This document shows positions 29,328 to 39,086 of a stretch of DNA of 64,000 nucleotides, one piece after another. Origin of the DNA: Vibrio sp. HB236076 (GTDB lineage: Bacteria > Pseudomonadota > Gammaproteobacteria > Enterobacterales > Vibrionaceae); assembly GCF_040957575.1 (NCBI RefSeq), contig NZ_CP162601.1:434001-498000 (forward strand), written 5' to 3'. How positions within the stretch are numbered: position 1 is the stretch's first letter; each line of letters opens with the position of its first letter. Position numbers and translations under genes: made by a program. A model generated the notes under the pieces. That model searched no databases. It was given only the letters and a program-made list of their open reading frames with translations, and was not told the DNA's origin.

Positions 29328-30812
29328 GTGACGCTGATAACATTGACCACCATTGAATTGACTGAGCAATTTTGCCATCTCATCACTTGGCAATACCAGC
29401 GGCGAGATCAGCAACGAGATTGGCATTTAACGGCCGAAGCACAAATACCTTTATCTTGGCCTATTGTCGCCGATTTCGACGGTCAGAATCATCAGCAAAG
29501 TGTCAAGAGCGTGCGAGAGATTGTCCATGGCGCGTTGGCGCCAGCAGGCTCGGTGATTGTGATGATCCCCGAACACCAAGTGCTCTACAAGTCGGTGAGT
29601 TTGCCCGCCGATCTCTCGCTTGCCAAAAGTCAGCAAGCCTTGCAACAGGCGGTCAGTCAATCCTTGTCTTGCCCGATGGACGCGGTGCATTGGGATGCGC
29701 TGCGCGTGACGAACGCCGAAAACGGCCAGCGCGAGGTTGATTTGTGTGTGGTGCGCCAAGCGGTGATTGACGCCTGCCAGCGTTGTTTTCGCGCCTTGCA
29801 TTGGCCATTGGATATGGTGATCCCGAAAAGCGCGCTCCCTTTGTGGTCAGAGGATCCGCTTTCAGAATCCGTCTTTCCAAGGTCAGATCTTGCAAAGTCA
29901 GAGCATTCAGAGTTTCCCTCATCAGACTCGCTTTGCTCTGCATCACCGGCAGACGCTGGGCCATTATCCGCGGCAACTCTGGGTCGTGAGCAAGCCAAGC
30001 GCCGACTTGAGCACCGCGCGGCTTGTGAGTATTTTCTCGGTTGGCAAGGCCGTTATCAACCTCGCTCTTTGCGCTATGGTCAACGCGATGCTCAAACTGG
30101 TCAACGCGATGCTCAAACCGCAAAGGCGCCGCGCACGCCATCGGATGAGGCGGGGGCGGCGACCATCAATCTCATGCCGTGGCACAAGGATTGGCAAGTT
30201 CAGCAGCGGCGGCGCGACCAAAAGCAGCTGTTGGCGTCGGTGGCGCTGATGCTCTGTGCTTTGCTAAGCGGCGTTTGGGTCAGCGAGCCTGTCTATCAGC
30301 AGCGTCAAGCTCACCTGCTCGAGCTGCAAGCGCACACGGCAAGCTTACGCCATCAAGTTCAAGTGCGACAAAATGAGGCGGCGCAGTTGACCGCCTGGTC
30401 ACAAGCTTGGGCGTTGTGGCAGCAGCAACAGGCTCGCCACCATGAGCTTTGGCATGCCTGGCATCAAACCACCGATTGGCTCGAGGACCAAGTGCGCCGC
30501 GGCGCGTCCTTACAATTGCTGAACTGGCAGTGGCAACCTGAACAGTGGGCTTGGCAAGTCGAACTGCCAGTGGCACAAGTGGCGCCGCCGTTTCTTTTGG
30601 GCCGCGCACTTAACCGGCGTGTGGCGCTTGGCCCGTTGCCGGTCAGCGCCCCTTTCGCCAGCGGGTGGCAGCACTGGCACTACCGCTTCAATCGTCATTT
30701 AAGCCGGGATGAAAAGAGCGGCGAGCCTCTAAGTGGTCTCGTTCATGATCGGCAAGCCAGCCATGCCACGCCAGTACTCAACGCGCGCCATAAGGAGGTC
30801 AAAGGTGGATGA
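29328..30812 (+). CDS. PilM-PilN-like fusion, type IV pilus inner-membrane assembly protein
   Basis: A 494-residue protein with GTG start after TAGGAGCAAGG. Residues ~1-180 are a reduced PilM-like part: the canonical N-terminal IDIGS-type motif of the actin-like fold is not recognisable, and the length is about half of normal PilM. Residues ~180-280 are a low-complexity linker with an internal tandem duplication (GQRDAQT twice). From about residue 283, INLMPWHKDW marks the start of a PilN domain, followed by a TM segment (SVALMLCALLSGVWV) and a periplasmic coiled coil. Located where pilM and pilN normally lie, next to mrcA. The PilM assignment is by position and order more than by motif. Confidence 0.7.
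   Translation: MTLITLTTIELTEQFCHLITWQYQRRDQQRDWHLTAEAQIPLSWPIVADFDGQNHQQSVKSVREIVHGALAPAGSVIVMIPEHQVLYKSVSLPADLSLAKSQQALQQAVSQSLSCPMDAVHWDALRVTNAENGQREVDLCVVRQAVIDACQRCFRALHWPLDMVIPKSALPLWSEDPLSESVFPRSDLAKSEHSEFPSSDSLCSASPADAGPLSAATLGREQAKRRLEHRAACEYFLGWQGRYQPRSLRYGQRDAQTGQRDAQTAKAPRTPSDEAGAATINLMPWHKDWQVQQRRRDQKQLLASVALMLCALLSGVWVSEPVYQQRQAHLLELQAHTASLRHQVQVRQNEAAQLTAWSQAWALWQQQQARHHELWHAWHQTTDWLEDQVRRGASLQLLNWQWQPEQWAWQVELPVAQVAPPFLLGRALNRRVALGPLPVSAPFASGWQHWHYRFNRHLSRDEKSGEPLSGLVHDRQASHATPVLNARHKEVKGG
30075..30118 (+). repeat. 21-bp tandem duplication inside the pilMN linker
   Basis: GGTCAACGCGATGCTCAAAC occurs twice in tandem at a 21-base period, adding seven residues in frame. It indicates recent slippage in a linker under weak constraint. 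Confidence 0.85.
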
Positions 30813-31899
30813 CACGCGTGTTGCCGACCGTCACGGGGCGGAGCATTCAGTTGAGCTTTCAGGAGAGAGGTCAAAAAGTCAACCGGCTCAAGCGCTTGAT
30901 GTCCACTATCTCGAGGGGCTTAAGCGCTGCCCAGAGGTGAAAATCTGGTATTGGGCTAGAGTGCTCATCTTTGGCTTAACGCTGGTGGTTGGCGTGGGTG
31001 GGGCGGCGAGACTTGGGGAGCGATTTTATCAGCAGCAACAGGCACTCACGACGCAGCAACGCGAGGTGGAGGGCGTCGAGCGCGCGATGTTGGCCTTGCC
31101 AAAACGCCAAGCGGAACTGCACGCGTTGCAACGCGCTTGGCACTATCGCGGCGCGCCTTTGGTGTTGTCGTCTGACACGCTCGGCGCCTGGTTGTCTTCT
31201 CAGGGGCGCGATAAGGCGCCGACGCTCACTCTCACGGTGACGCCAGTATTCGAGGCACCAGTATTCGAGGCACCAGGATCTGATGGGCGAGTGTCTGATG
31301 AGCCAGTTGTTGATAAGCGAATGCCAGACACAAAGACCAGTGGTTATCGCTTGGTTGTAAACGGACCGGTACAAGGGCTGTCGCAATGGCTGAGCGACTT
31401 GGCGGCCCAAGCGCTGGCGATTGAGTCGCTCAACTGGTCTAGGCAGGCCCAAGGGCAGTGGCAGCTCACGCTCGAGGTGAGCCATTTAGCTTGGCCTGAG
31501 TCCTGGCTAGCCGAGTTTTCCTCTGCGCCCTTAACGTCATCGATCACGCCTCGCGCTTCTTCCTCGCACTGGATGAAAACGCGCACCGGCTTTGCCAGTC
31601 GTGTTCTGCTCCCGGCCAAGCCAAGGCATCAATGTGTGCCCGATAGCGTCAGTGCGTTTGCCAATGCCAAGCTGAGTCAATTGCACATTCAGGGGCGCAG
31701 CCAATACCAGCAACGTGACTTTGTCTGGCTGCGCGACCCCACTAGCCGCGCCATTGCCAGTGTCTCGCCCGGTCAGTGGTTTGCTCGCCCTGCGCACTTA
31801 CTCACCGAGGTGCTGCCCCATGCCATTGTCACGCAGCAAGGGCATTGGGCTCAGGGGCGATGTCATTGGCGGCGTCAGCAATGGCCCTATGTGGATTGA
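30805..31899 (+). CDS. PilO-PilP-like fusion, type IV pilus alignment protein
   Basis: I choose the GTG at 30805 because AAGGAGGT lies 5 bases upstream and the start overlaps the end of pilMN by 8 bases; a farther GTG at 30733 has no such site. The 364-residue product has one TM (VLIFGLTLVVGVGG, about residues 50-65), a coiled coil as in PilO, a linker with duplicated VFEAP, and a C-terminal part (SQLHIQGRSQYQQRDFVWLR, ASVSPGQWF) resembling the beta domain of PilP. PilP's usual lipoprotein signal is absent, so it is tethered by PilO. The family match is weak but position supports it. Confidence 0.65.
   Translation: MDDTRVADRHGAEHSVELSGERSKSQPAQALDVHYLEGLKRCPEVKIWYWARVLIFGLTLVVGVGGAARLGERFYQQQQALTTQQREVEGVERAMLALPKRQAELHALQRAWHYRGAPLVLSSDTLGAWLSSQGRDKAPTLTLTVTPVFEAPVFEAPGSDGRVSDEPVVDKRMPDTKTSGYRLVVNGPVQGLSQWLSDLAAQALAIESLNWSRQAQGQWQLTLEVSHLAWPESWLAEFSSAPLTSSITPRASSSHWMKTRTGFASRVLLPAKPRHQCVPDSVSAFANAKLSQLHIQGRSQYQQRDFVWLRDPTSRAIASVSPGQWFARPAHLLTEVLPHAIVTQQGHWAQGRCHWRRQQWPYVD
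31242..31273 (+). repeat. 15-bp tandem duplication inside the pilOP linker
   Basis: CCAGTATTCGAGGCA occurs twice in a row and a third partial copy follows, coding for the doubled VFEAP. It is the same kind of slippage as in pilMN. Confidence 0.8.
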
Positions 31900-31914
31900 G
31901 CCGAGGGAGGGCGC

Positions 31915-33390
31915 GTGCACAAGTACAGACGATGGATTGAGCAAGGAGTGTTTATGGCCAAAATCAAACTCACCTCATGGCGTGTGATGAGCGCATTCAA
32001 CGCGAACGGTGGCCCACTGGCTTGGTATCGCCTCGCAAGTCGAGGCGTCGGATGGGCCGCTTGGTGTGTTACCCTTGCTGCGCTTAGTGTCAGCGTTACC
32101 ACCTTAGCCAAGGCGCAAACGGCGCCGCGAGAACCTGTGCTGGCCACGGCTAAGGTGGCAGAGCATGCCAACGGCGCCGAGCAGACCAGCGTGCACATTG
32201 AGCGCATGGCCATTGCCGATGCCTTGTATTTACTGGCCAGTCAAAAGGGCATTAATTTAGTGGTGTCTGAGGCCGTGCGCGGGGACACCCGCCTCAATGT
32301 GACGTCAGTGCCGTGGCAGCAGGCGTTTGATGCCATCTTATACCGTCATCAACTGCAACTCGACAAGCAAGGAGAGATTTGGTTTGTCGCGCCCAAACCG
32401 GTTCAGGCTGAGCCGACTCAAATGCGCACGTTTGCCTTGCAACACCTATCTGCGGCCGCCTTGCTCGAGCAATTACAGACCTCACACCCCTTGTCGTGGT
32501 TGTCTGAACAGGGACGGGTGGTGACCGACAGCCAGAACAATGCGCTGATCATCGACGATCGCCGAGCCGAACTCGAGCGCATTGAAAACCTGATAGCGCA
32601 GCTCGACGTACCTGCCAAACAAATTGAAATTGAGGCGCGTCTGGTGACCGTCACCCGTGGCAGTTTGGATGAAATCGGGGTGCGATGGGGGCTATCCGGT
32701 GATGGGGTGGGGGCGAGCATCGAACAAAACTGGCAAAACCAAAGTTATTTTGATCGCCAAGAAGGGGCGTCATTGAGTGAGCAGCTCAATGTCAATCTGG
32801 CCGCCAGCGCTGCTCAGGCCGCCTCGGTGGCCATGCAAGTGGGGCGGCTCGGACACGGCGTTTTACTCGATTTAGAGCTTTCGGCCTTGCAACAAGCGTC
32901 AAAAGCAGAGATTATCAGTCGCCCGCGTTTGATCACCACCAATCAAACCACGGCGTATATTGAACAAGGCAGCGAGATCCCCTATGTGGAATCGGCGGCC
33001 AGTGGGGCGACGTCTGTGGCGTTTAAAAAAGCGGTGCTGAGTTTGTCGGTCACCCCACAAGTGATCAATGGCGAGTGGCTGCGCCTTGATCTCAATGTCA
33101 CACAAGACAGCCAAGGTGAAACGGTGCCGACCTCGACCGGTTATGCGGTGGCGATAGACACGCGACGACTAGAGACCCAAGTCTTGGTAGAAAGCGGTCA
33201 AACCATCGTGCTCGGCGGCATTGTTCATCAGGTGGACAGCGAGGTGACAGAGCAAGTCCCGTGGCTTGGTGATCTGCCTGGCGTTGGCGCGTTATTTCGA
33301 CGTCAGTATCAAAACCAGGTCAGCAGTGAGTTGCTTATTTTTGTCACGCCGCGGCTGATCCCCGTCTCGCTCACACACGGGGCCTCTTAG
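31915..33390 (+). CDS. pilQ: Type IV pilus secretin PilQ, short form
   Basis: Outer-membrane secretin through which the pilus passes. The C-terminal secretin domain is clear: EIISRPRLITTNQTTAYIEQG, VTPQVI, and the family end LLIFVTPRLI. The N-terminal part has a signal-like hydrophobic stretch (WAAWCVTLAALSVSVT), an STN domain (ERMAIADALYLLASQKGINL) and a secretin-N region, but no AMIN domain; 491 residues against about 570 in other vibrios. The start is ambiguous: GTG 31915 has GGGAGGG upstream, while ATG 31954 has AAGGAG. Third and last gene of the compact pilus operon. Confidence 0.9.
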   Translation: MHKYRRWIEQGVFMAKIKLTSWRVMSAFNANGGPLAWYRLASRGVGWAAWCVTLAALSVSVTTLAKAQTAPREPVLATAKVAEHANGAEQTSVHIERMAIADALYLLASQKGINLVVSEAVRGDTRLNVTSVPWQQAFDAILYRHQLQLDKQGEIWFVAPKPVQAEPTQMRTFALQHLSAAALLEQLQTSHPLSWLSEQGRVVTDSQNNALIIDDRRAELERIENLIAQLDVPAKQIEIEARLVTVTRGSLDEIGVRWGLSGDGVGASIEQNWQNQSYFDRQEGASLSEQLNVNLAASAAQAASVAMQVGRLGHGVLLDLELSALQQASKAEIISRPRLITTNQTTAYIEQGSEIPYVESAASGATSVAFKKAVLSLSVTPQVINGEWLRLDLNVTQDSQGETVPTSTGYAVAIDTRRLETQVLVESGQTIVLGGIVHQVDSEVTEQVPWLGDLPGVGALFRRQYQNQVSSELLIFVTPRLIPVSLTHGAS

Positions 33391-33740
33391 CGAGTAAAGA
33401 AAAACAAGCCGGTGAAGAAAAACCGATAGCAGCGCTGAGGGACTTAAAGGTAAAATAATCTGTTAGAGGCTTCTTTTATAAGAAAAAATGGGTGGCGTAC
33501 TAAGGCTTTTCTCCGTATCTATTGCAGCGCGCACACCGAATCAAAACGGTATTATTTTACCGCCCTTAGCAATGAAATAAAAAATAATGTTGCATTAGGG
33601 CCTGCTTGCTTGGATAATTTCGGGTCTTATCACGAAATATCTGTGAGGAATTGGTGCCACAAGCCCTGGATTCTTTTTTGATCTCATGTGTCTTCTTGTG
33701 GCGATGTCATTGAATTAACGTTGTAAAATTACTGCTGAAT
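33391..33740. other. Intergenic region pilQ / aroK
   Basis: 350 bp with no gene. A weak stem GCCACAAG/CTTGTGGC (33655-33704) lies before aroK. It probably carries the promoter of the aroK-damX-dam group; no operator is recognised. Confidence 0.5.
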
Positions 33741-34259
33741 ATGGCTGAGAAACGTAACATTTTTCTTGTTGGCCCGATGGGTGCTGGCAAAAGTACAATT
33801 GGTAGATATCTCGCTCAACAACTTCATATGGAGTTTGTTGATTCTGACACTGTGATCGAAGAGCGCACAGGTGCGGATATTGCTTGGGTCTTCGATGTTG
33901 AAGGCGAAGAAGGATTCCGCAAGCGCGAAGAAACAGTGATTAACGATCTCACTGAAGAACAAGGCATTGTTCTGGCGACCGGTGGTGGCTCTGTCAAGAG
34001 TAAAGAAAACCGCAACCGCTTGTCTGCTCGCGGCATCGTGATCTACCTCGAAACCACGATTGAGAAGCAACTTGCTCGTACCAATCGCGACAAAAAACGT
34101 CCGTTATTGCAAACGGACCAACCCCGTGAAGTTCTTGAGGCACTCGCGGCTGAGCGTAACCCACTTTATCAAGAAGTGGCGGATTATACCGTTCGCACCG
34201 ATGATCAAAGTGCAAAAGTGGTAGCCAACCAGATCGTAAAAATGCTAGAAGAGAGATAA
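33741..34259 (+). CDS. aroK: Shikimate kinase I
   Basis: Fifth step of the shikimate pathway, ATP-dependent. The 172 residues are typical. Walker A is [12 protein letters not shown] (residues ~11-22), the shikimate-binding segment has [11 protein letters not shown], and LATGGGSV is the glycine-rich family motif. It is followed after 31 bases by aroB, the usual gamma-proteobacterial aroKB pair. Confidence 0.97.
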   Translation: MAEKRNIFLVGPMGAGKSTIGRYLAQQLHMEFVDSDTVIEERTGADIAWVFDVEGEEGFRKREETVINDLTEEQGIVLATGGGSVKSKENRNRLSARGIVIYLETTIEKQLARTNRDKKRPLLQTDQPREVLEALAAERNPLYQEVADYTVRTDDQSAKVVANQIVKMLEER

Positions 34260-34290
34260 ACTTAACGCTTTCTAACTTCGGAGTCTTCCC

Positions 34291-35376
34291 ATGGAAAGGA
34301 TTACGGTCGATTTAGCTGAACGTAGCTACCCTATCTCAATTGGTGCTGGGTTATTCAATGACCCAGCCTCATTGTCTTCTCATATCCGAGAAAACCAGCA
34401 AGTCGTCATTGTTTCCAATGAAACAGTGGCGCCTTTGTACGGACAAACCATCATCGACAAAGTGCAGGCGGTGGGGGCCAAACCCGCGTTACTGGCTTTA
34501 CCCGATGGTGAACAATACAAAAGTTTAGACATCTTTAATCGCGTGATGACCTTTTTACTCGAGGGCAATTACGGACGCGATGTACTGCTCATTGCCTTGG
34601 GCGGTGGCGTGATTGGTGACTTGGTCGGCTTTGTGGCGGCGTGTTACCAACGTGGTGTCGACTTTATTCAAATCCCGACCACCTTACTGTCGCAAGTCGA
34701 CTCTTCGGTAGGCGGTAAAACGGCGGTCAATCACCCATTGGGTAAAAATATGATCGGCGCGTTTTATCAGCCAAAATCCGTAGTGATCGACACCGACTGT
34801 TTGGCGACCTTGCCGGCGCGCGAATTTGCGGCAGGCATGGCAGAGGTGATCAAATACGGCATCATTTACGACCGCGACTTTTTCGTCTGGCTAGAAGAGC
34901 ATCTCGACGCTTTGTACGCCCTCGATGAACAAGCCTTGGCCTATGCGATTGCGCGTTGCTGTCAAATTAAAGCCGATGTGGTGGCGATTGATGAAAAAGA
35001 GTCGGGCATTCGCGCTTTGCTCAACCTCGGTCATACCTTTGGTCATGCCATTGAAGCCGAGCTGGGTTATGGCGTGTGGTTGCACGGTGAAGCGGTGTCT
35101 TCGGGAACGGTGATGGCGGCGAAAACCGCCGAGCTCAACGGCCTGATCACGCCTGCGGATGTCGAGCGAATTGAAAACTTGCTCACTCGCGCTAAGCTGC
35201 CCACGCACACGCCAGAGAACATGAGTTTTGACGACTTTATCAAACACATGATGCGCGACAAAAAAGTGCTGGCCGGCGAATTGAGATTGGTATTGCCAAC
35301 CTCGATCGGCACGGCGCAAGTGCGTTCCGATGCCAGCTTAGACATGATCCGAGCGGCGATTGACAGTGGCCGTTAA
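34291..35376 (+). CDS. aroB: 3-dehydroquinate synthase
   Basis: NAD- and zinc-dependent second step of the shikimate pathway. 361 residues. Motifs: [49 protein letters not shown], and the zinc histidines in [12 protein letters not shown] and WLHGEAV. It is co-transcribed with aroK; a weak stem (AAAACCAG/CTGGTTTT, 35401-35425) separates it from damX. Confidence 0.97.
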   Translation: MERITVDLAERSYPISIGAGLFNDPASLSSHIRENQQVVIVSNETVAPLYGQTIIDKVQAVGAKPALLALPDGEQYKSLDIFNRVMTFLLEGNYGRDVLLIALGGGVIGDLVGFVAACYQRGVDFIQIPTTLLSQVDSSVGGKTAVNHPLGKNMIGAFYQPKSVVIDTDCLATLPAREFAAGMAEVIKYGIIYDRDFFVWLEEHLDALYALDEQALAYAIARCCQIKADVVAIDEKESGIRALLNLGHTFGHAIEAELGYGVWLHGEAVSSGTVMAAKTAELNGLITPADVERIENLLTRAKLPTHTPENMSFDDFIKHMMRDKKVLAGELRLVLPTSIGTAQVRSDASLDMIRAAIDSGR

Positions 35377-35443
35377 TTCGCCGTTATCAATCTTGCCAAT
35401 AAAACCAGTGCGCTGCTCTGGTTTTATGTCATTAGGGTAAAGC

Positions 35444-37072
35444 ATGAGCGCGTCATCTCCCCACTTATTAGAGTTAGAAAGTCAAACTCAGTTGTTAGAG
35501 CGACTCGAGCTGTTGACCCATTTCGGCTCTAATCTGATCACGATAAGCGGTGCGCCAGGGTCGGGAAAATCGTGGCTCGCTCAGCGTTATCTGGAAGTCT
35601 TTGCGCAAAACAAAGACCAAGTGCTTTTGATGGCGCGGCCAACGCATACGGCGACGTCGCAACGGGTGATGATCTTCAGTCAATTGTTTGCCGACCCTTA
35701 TCTCGATCCACAAGAGAGCTTACTCGACAGTTTTTCACAGCTTACTGACGATGAAGTGGTTGATATTGTCATTGCGATCGATGATGCTCAACACCTAGAC
35801 GACTTTCTGATCGCCGAGTGCTGGGAATGGGTACTGGCCGCGCAGCAAAACCCCAATTGGACCGTGAATGTTCTGCTGTTTGCGATTCCGGCCACGGTAG
35901 AGAAGATGGTCGGTCGTCTGATGTATGGCCAAGATCACAAGCCGATCGAGCTTGAGGTTGAGCCACTCTCGGAGATGGATGCGCGCCATTTTTTTGAATC
36001 CTTGGTGGTCAAATACGTCGACCGGCGAGTGGAAAAAAAAGTGCGCAATGAATTTAAAACTGTGGTGCCCTTGCCAGGTGACATCATGGCGTTAGGGGAG
36101 ATAAGCGTGGAAAAGAAAATCATCATTCGTTCAATCATTGGCTCGCCGTTAAACTTACTGCTGATTGCGTTGTTACTCCTGGCGATCGCCGGTGGCAGTG
36201 CTTGGTGGTTGTGGCAGCAGCCCAATGCCGAGCAACAGGCAGAGCAGATCCTCAACAGCCTGGAACAAACGGCGATCCCAAGTTTAGACTCCTCAGACTC
36301 TCAAGACGAGCAAGCCCCTCAATCAGAGCCCGAAGGCCAAAGTGCCACGGAGTCGGCATCGCTGACACAAGGCGATCGCGAACTGCAATGGGCCCAAGAG
36401 CAGGGCATTGCCGACGATTCCAGTGCGTTGCCACCGAGTGTGGTAGGCAGTGAAGAAAGTGTCGGCAGTGACGACGGCGATAAAAAGCGCGTGGTGATCA
36501 ATGCCGATGTGGTTGATGCGCTCTTAGGCGAAGAATCGGCCCCTGCCAGTGAGCAAAGCAGCACAGAAGCCAGTGTCGCGAGTGAAGCAGACTCAGCGAT
36601 AGGCGATTCTGTTGAGTCTCAGCCTGCGGACACTCAAGCTGACCAGGCGAGTCCCGAGGATTCGAAGGTAGACAGTGCCGATGCGACGGGTAGCGAGTCG
36701 CCAGAGGGCAGCGAAGGGCAAGATGCTCGCTCGGCAGACGCAAGCGAGGCGGCCCCGAATGCGGTGCGTTTTTCTTATGCCCGCGAAGCCTTAATGGCCT
36801 TGCCTGGTAAACACTACACCTTGCAATTGGCGGCATTGCAAAGCCCGCAAGAAGTACAACGCTTTTTGGACACCCATCAAGTGGCATCGCAAGTGCGCAT
36901 TTACCCGACGGTGCGCAACGAGAAAACCTGGTATATCATCACTTACCAAGATTATCCGACCATACAACTGGCGCGCGATGCGGTAAGCACCTTGCCGGCG
37001 TCACTGCGCGCCGCCGAGCCTTGGGCTAAGTCATTGCGCCAAGTGCAAAGGGAGATTGAACGGGCGAAATAA
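35444..37072 (+). CDS. damX: Cell-division protein DamX (AAA + SPOR)
   Basis: A 542-residue membrane protein. The N-terminal cytoplasmic AAA-type ATPase domain has Walker A ISGAPGSGKSWL (about residue 36) and IVIAIDDAQHL as Walker B. One TM (LLLIALLLLAIAGGSAWWLW) is near residues 231-252. A long Ser/Glu/Asp-rich periplasmic linker of ~180 residues follows, and the C-terminal SPOR domain (YTLQLAALQSPQEVQRFLD) binds denuded septal peptidoglycan. The position between aroB and dam is conserved in gamma-proteobacteria. Confidence 0.93.
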   Translation: MSASSPHLLELESQTQLLERLELLTHFGSNLITISGAPGSGKSWLAQRYLEVFAQNKDQVLLMARPTHTATSQRVMIFSQLFADPYLDPQESLLDSFSQLTDDEVVDIVIAIDDAQHLDDFLIAECWEWVLAAQQNPNWTVNVLLFAIPATVEKMVGRLMYGQDHKPIELEVEPLSEMDARHFFESLVVKYVDRRVEKKVRNEFKTVVPLPGDIMALGEISVEKKIIIRSIIGSPLNLLLIALLLLAIAGGSAWWLWQQPNAEQQAEQILNSLEQTAIPSLDSSDSQDEQAPQSEPEGQSATESASLTQGDRELQWAQEQGIADDSSALPPSVVGSEESVGSDDGDKKRVVINADVVDALLGEESAPASEQSSTEASVASEADSAIGDSVESQPADTQADQASPEDSKVDSADATGSESPEGSEGQDARSADASEAAPNAVRFSYAREALMALPGKHYTLQLAALQSPQEVQRFLDTHQVASQVRIYPTVRNEKTWYIITYQDYPTIQLARDAVSTLPASLRAAEPWAKSLRQVQREIERAK

Positions 37073-37146
37073 TCCTGAGTTCAGTCAAAAAATATGTTAC
37101 ATTCCGCAGCCTTCACAACCCTAGAGATCGAAATACAGAGCAGTCA

Positions 37147-38076
37147 ATGAAAAAACAGCGCGCCTTTCTAAAGTGGGCAGGTGGAAAATACAGTCTGGTA
37201 GAGGATATTCAACGTCATTTACCGGACGGCGAGCAGCTGGTGGAACCCTTTGTTGGCGCAGGCTCGGTCTTTCTCAATACCGATTTTGAACACTACGTGT
37301 TGGCGGACATCAACCCCGACCTAATCAACTTGTACAACCTGCTCAAAACCGACGCCCAGCGCTATATCGACGAAGCCAAACGCTGGTTTACCCCAGAGTA
37401 CAATCGCAAAGACGCGTACCTTGCGGTGCGCAGTGAGTTTAATGGCACCGATGATGTGTTTTATCGCTCGTTGGCGTTTTTGTATATGAATCGCTTTGGC
37501 TTTAATGGCTTGTGTCGCTACAACAAAAAAGGCGGCTTTAATGTGCCGTTTGGTTCGTACAAAAAACCGTACTTTCCGCAAGCGGAGTTAGAGTTTTTTG
37601 CCCAAAAAGCGCAAAATGCGACCTTTATCTGTGAAGGCTACCCCGAGACGTTTCGCCAAGCTAAGCAGGGCAGTGTGATCTACTGCGATCCGCCGTATGC
37701 GCCTTTGTCTCACACCGCCAATTTTACCTCTTACGCGGGCAATGGCTTTTCGCTTGACGATCAAGCCGCGCTGGCCGATATCGCAGAAGAAACCGCGCAG
37801 CAAAGAGGCATTCCGGTATTGATCTCTAACCACGACACCACGTTAACGCGTCGCTTGTATCACGGGGCAACGTTAAACGTGGTGCAAGTCAAACGCACCA
37901 TCAGTCGCAATGGCTCAGGGCGCAATAAAGTCAACGAACTGCTGGCCTTGTTCGACAAGCCAAAGACCAAGCGCCAAGTAAAGCCCAAAGCCGAGGCGAT
38001 TATCACGTCGGTGACTGAGATGTCTGTTGCCAAAGCACCGGGTAAGAAAAAGAGTAAAAAAACACTAAAGGGGTAA
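37147..38076 (+). CDS. dam: DNA adenine methylase (GATC)
   Basis: Methylates adenine in GATC for mismatch repair and replication control. 309 residues against about 278 in E. coli. AdoMet motif FLKWAGGKYSLVEDI at the start, EPFVGAGSVFLN, catalytic DPPY in IYCDPPYAPLSHTANF. The extra ~35 residues are a lysine-rich tail (KAPGKKKSKKTLKG) that may increase non-specific DNA affinity. It follows damX after 74 bases and precedes rpe. Confidence 0.97.
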   Translation: MKKQRAFLKWAGGKYSLVEDIQRHLPDGEQLVEPFVGAGSVFLNTDFEHYVLADINPDLINLYNLLKTDAQRYIDEAKRWFTPEYNRKDAYLAVRSEFNGTDDVFYRSLAFLYMNRFGFNGLCRYNKKGGFNVPFGSYKKPYFPQAELEFFAQKAQNATFICEGYPETFRQAKQGSVIYCDPPYAPLSHTANFTSYAGNGFSLDDQAALADIAEETAQQRGIPVLISNHDTTLTRRLYHGATLNVVQVKRTISRNGSGRNKVNELLALFDKPKTKRQVKPKAEAIITSVTEMSVAKAPGKKKSKKTLKG

Positions 38077-38299
38077 GGTATTCAATCTTGCTTATCCTCT
38101 TTGTTTTTACCGGTGACATGCCCCTTTTGCTGACGTCCTTTTAAAAAAAACGCTGTGCAAGGCAGTTTGTCACAACGCCTTTTTCCAAGTGAGGCTTTTT
38201 GAGATAAACTGCTCATCTAGCTAAGGGTTTTCTAGCAGCGGGGTGGCGATTGTGCACGGTATCCCGCACGACAAAAGCACACTGATTGAAGAGGGAAGT

Positions 38300-38968
38300 A
38301 TGCGAGATTTTTTAATAGCACCATCGATTTTATCTGCCGATCTTGCTCGTTTGGGCGATGATGTTGAGCGCGTACTCAACGCCGGTGCTGATGTGATTCA
38401 CTTTGATGTGATGGATAACCACTACGTACCGAATCTCACTTTTGGTGCGCCTTTGTGTAAAGCGCTGCGCGACTTTGGCATCACTGCCCCGATTGATGTG
38501 CACCTGATGGTGAAACCGGTCGATCGCCTGATCCCTGACTTTGCCGAAGCGGGCGCTTCTATGGTGACCTTTCACGTTGAAGCGTCTGAGCACGTTGATC
38601 GCACCTTGCAATTGATCAAACAACACGGCATGAAAGCGGGCGTGGTTTTTAATCCGGCGACGCCACTGCACCATCTCGATTATTTAATGGATAAAGTGGA
38701 TTTGATCTTGCTGATGTCGGTCAACCCTGGCTTTGGCGGCCAATCTTTCATTCCTCATACTTTGGATAAGCTGCGCGCAGTACGTCAGTTGATCGACGCC
38801 AGCGGCCGCGACATTCGCTTAGAAGTCGACGGCGGGGTGAAAATCGACAACATCGCTGAGATTGCCCGCGCCGGCGCCGATATGTTTGTCGCAGGCTCGG
38901 CGATTTTTGATCAGCCAGATTATCAAGATGTGATCGCGAAGATGCGTGAACAACTGGCGACGGTGTAA
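38300..38968 (+). CDS. rpe: Ribulose-phosphate 3-epimerase
   Basis: Interconverts ribulose-5-phosphate and xylulose-5-phosphate. I start at 38300 ([19 protein letters not shown]) after GAGGGAAG; the frame is open further up to 38243 but without similarity. 222 residues, TIM barrel. [39 protein letters not shown] and LEVDGGV carry the metal and phosphate ligands. In V. cholerae it is followed by gph and trpS; here a repeat array follows instead. Confidence 0.97.
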   Translation: MRDFLIAPSILSADLARLGDDVERVLNAGADVIHFDVMDNHYVPNLTFGAPLCKALRDFGITAPIDVHLMVKPVDRLIPDFAEAGASMVTFHVEASEHVDRTLQLIKQHGMKAGVVFNPATPLHHLDYLMDKVDLILLMSVNPGFGGQSFIPHTLDKLRAVRQLIDASGRDIRLEVDGGVKIDNIAEIARAGADMFVAGSAIFDQPDYQDVIAKMREQLATV

Positions 38969-39086
38969 CCAAGACAGTGTGACACAGTGTAAGACAGTCC
39001 GCTTCGCTGCAAGATCGTTTCACTGCAAGGACGCTGCGCTCAAGTGGCAAGGTAAAGATAGTGAATGACAGTGTTTTACTGTCTTT
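38969..39086. repeat. ACTGT/ACACTG-rich repeat (family C), copy 1
   Basis: Contains GTGTGACACAGTGTAAGACAGT, a TTCACTGCAAGGACGCT segment, CAAGTGGCAAGGTAAAGA and GTGAATGACAGTG. The same pieces recur in both orientations at 42.4, 44.3, 44.7, 57.1, 61.8 and 62.1-62.3 kb. Confidence 0.75.

Noticed and set aside
30733..30804. Earlier GTG start for the pilOP gene
   Set aside because: No ribosome binding site, and it would overlap pilMN by 80 bases; the GTG at 30805 has AAGGAGGT at correct spacing.
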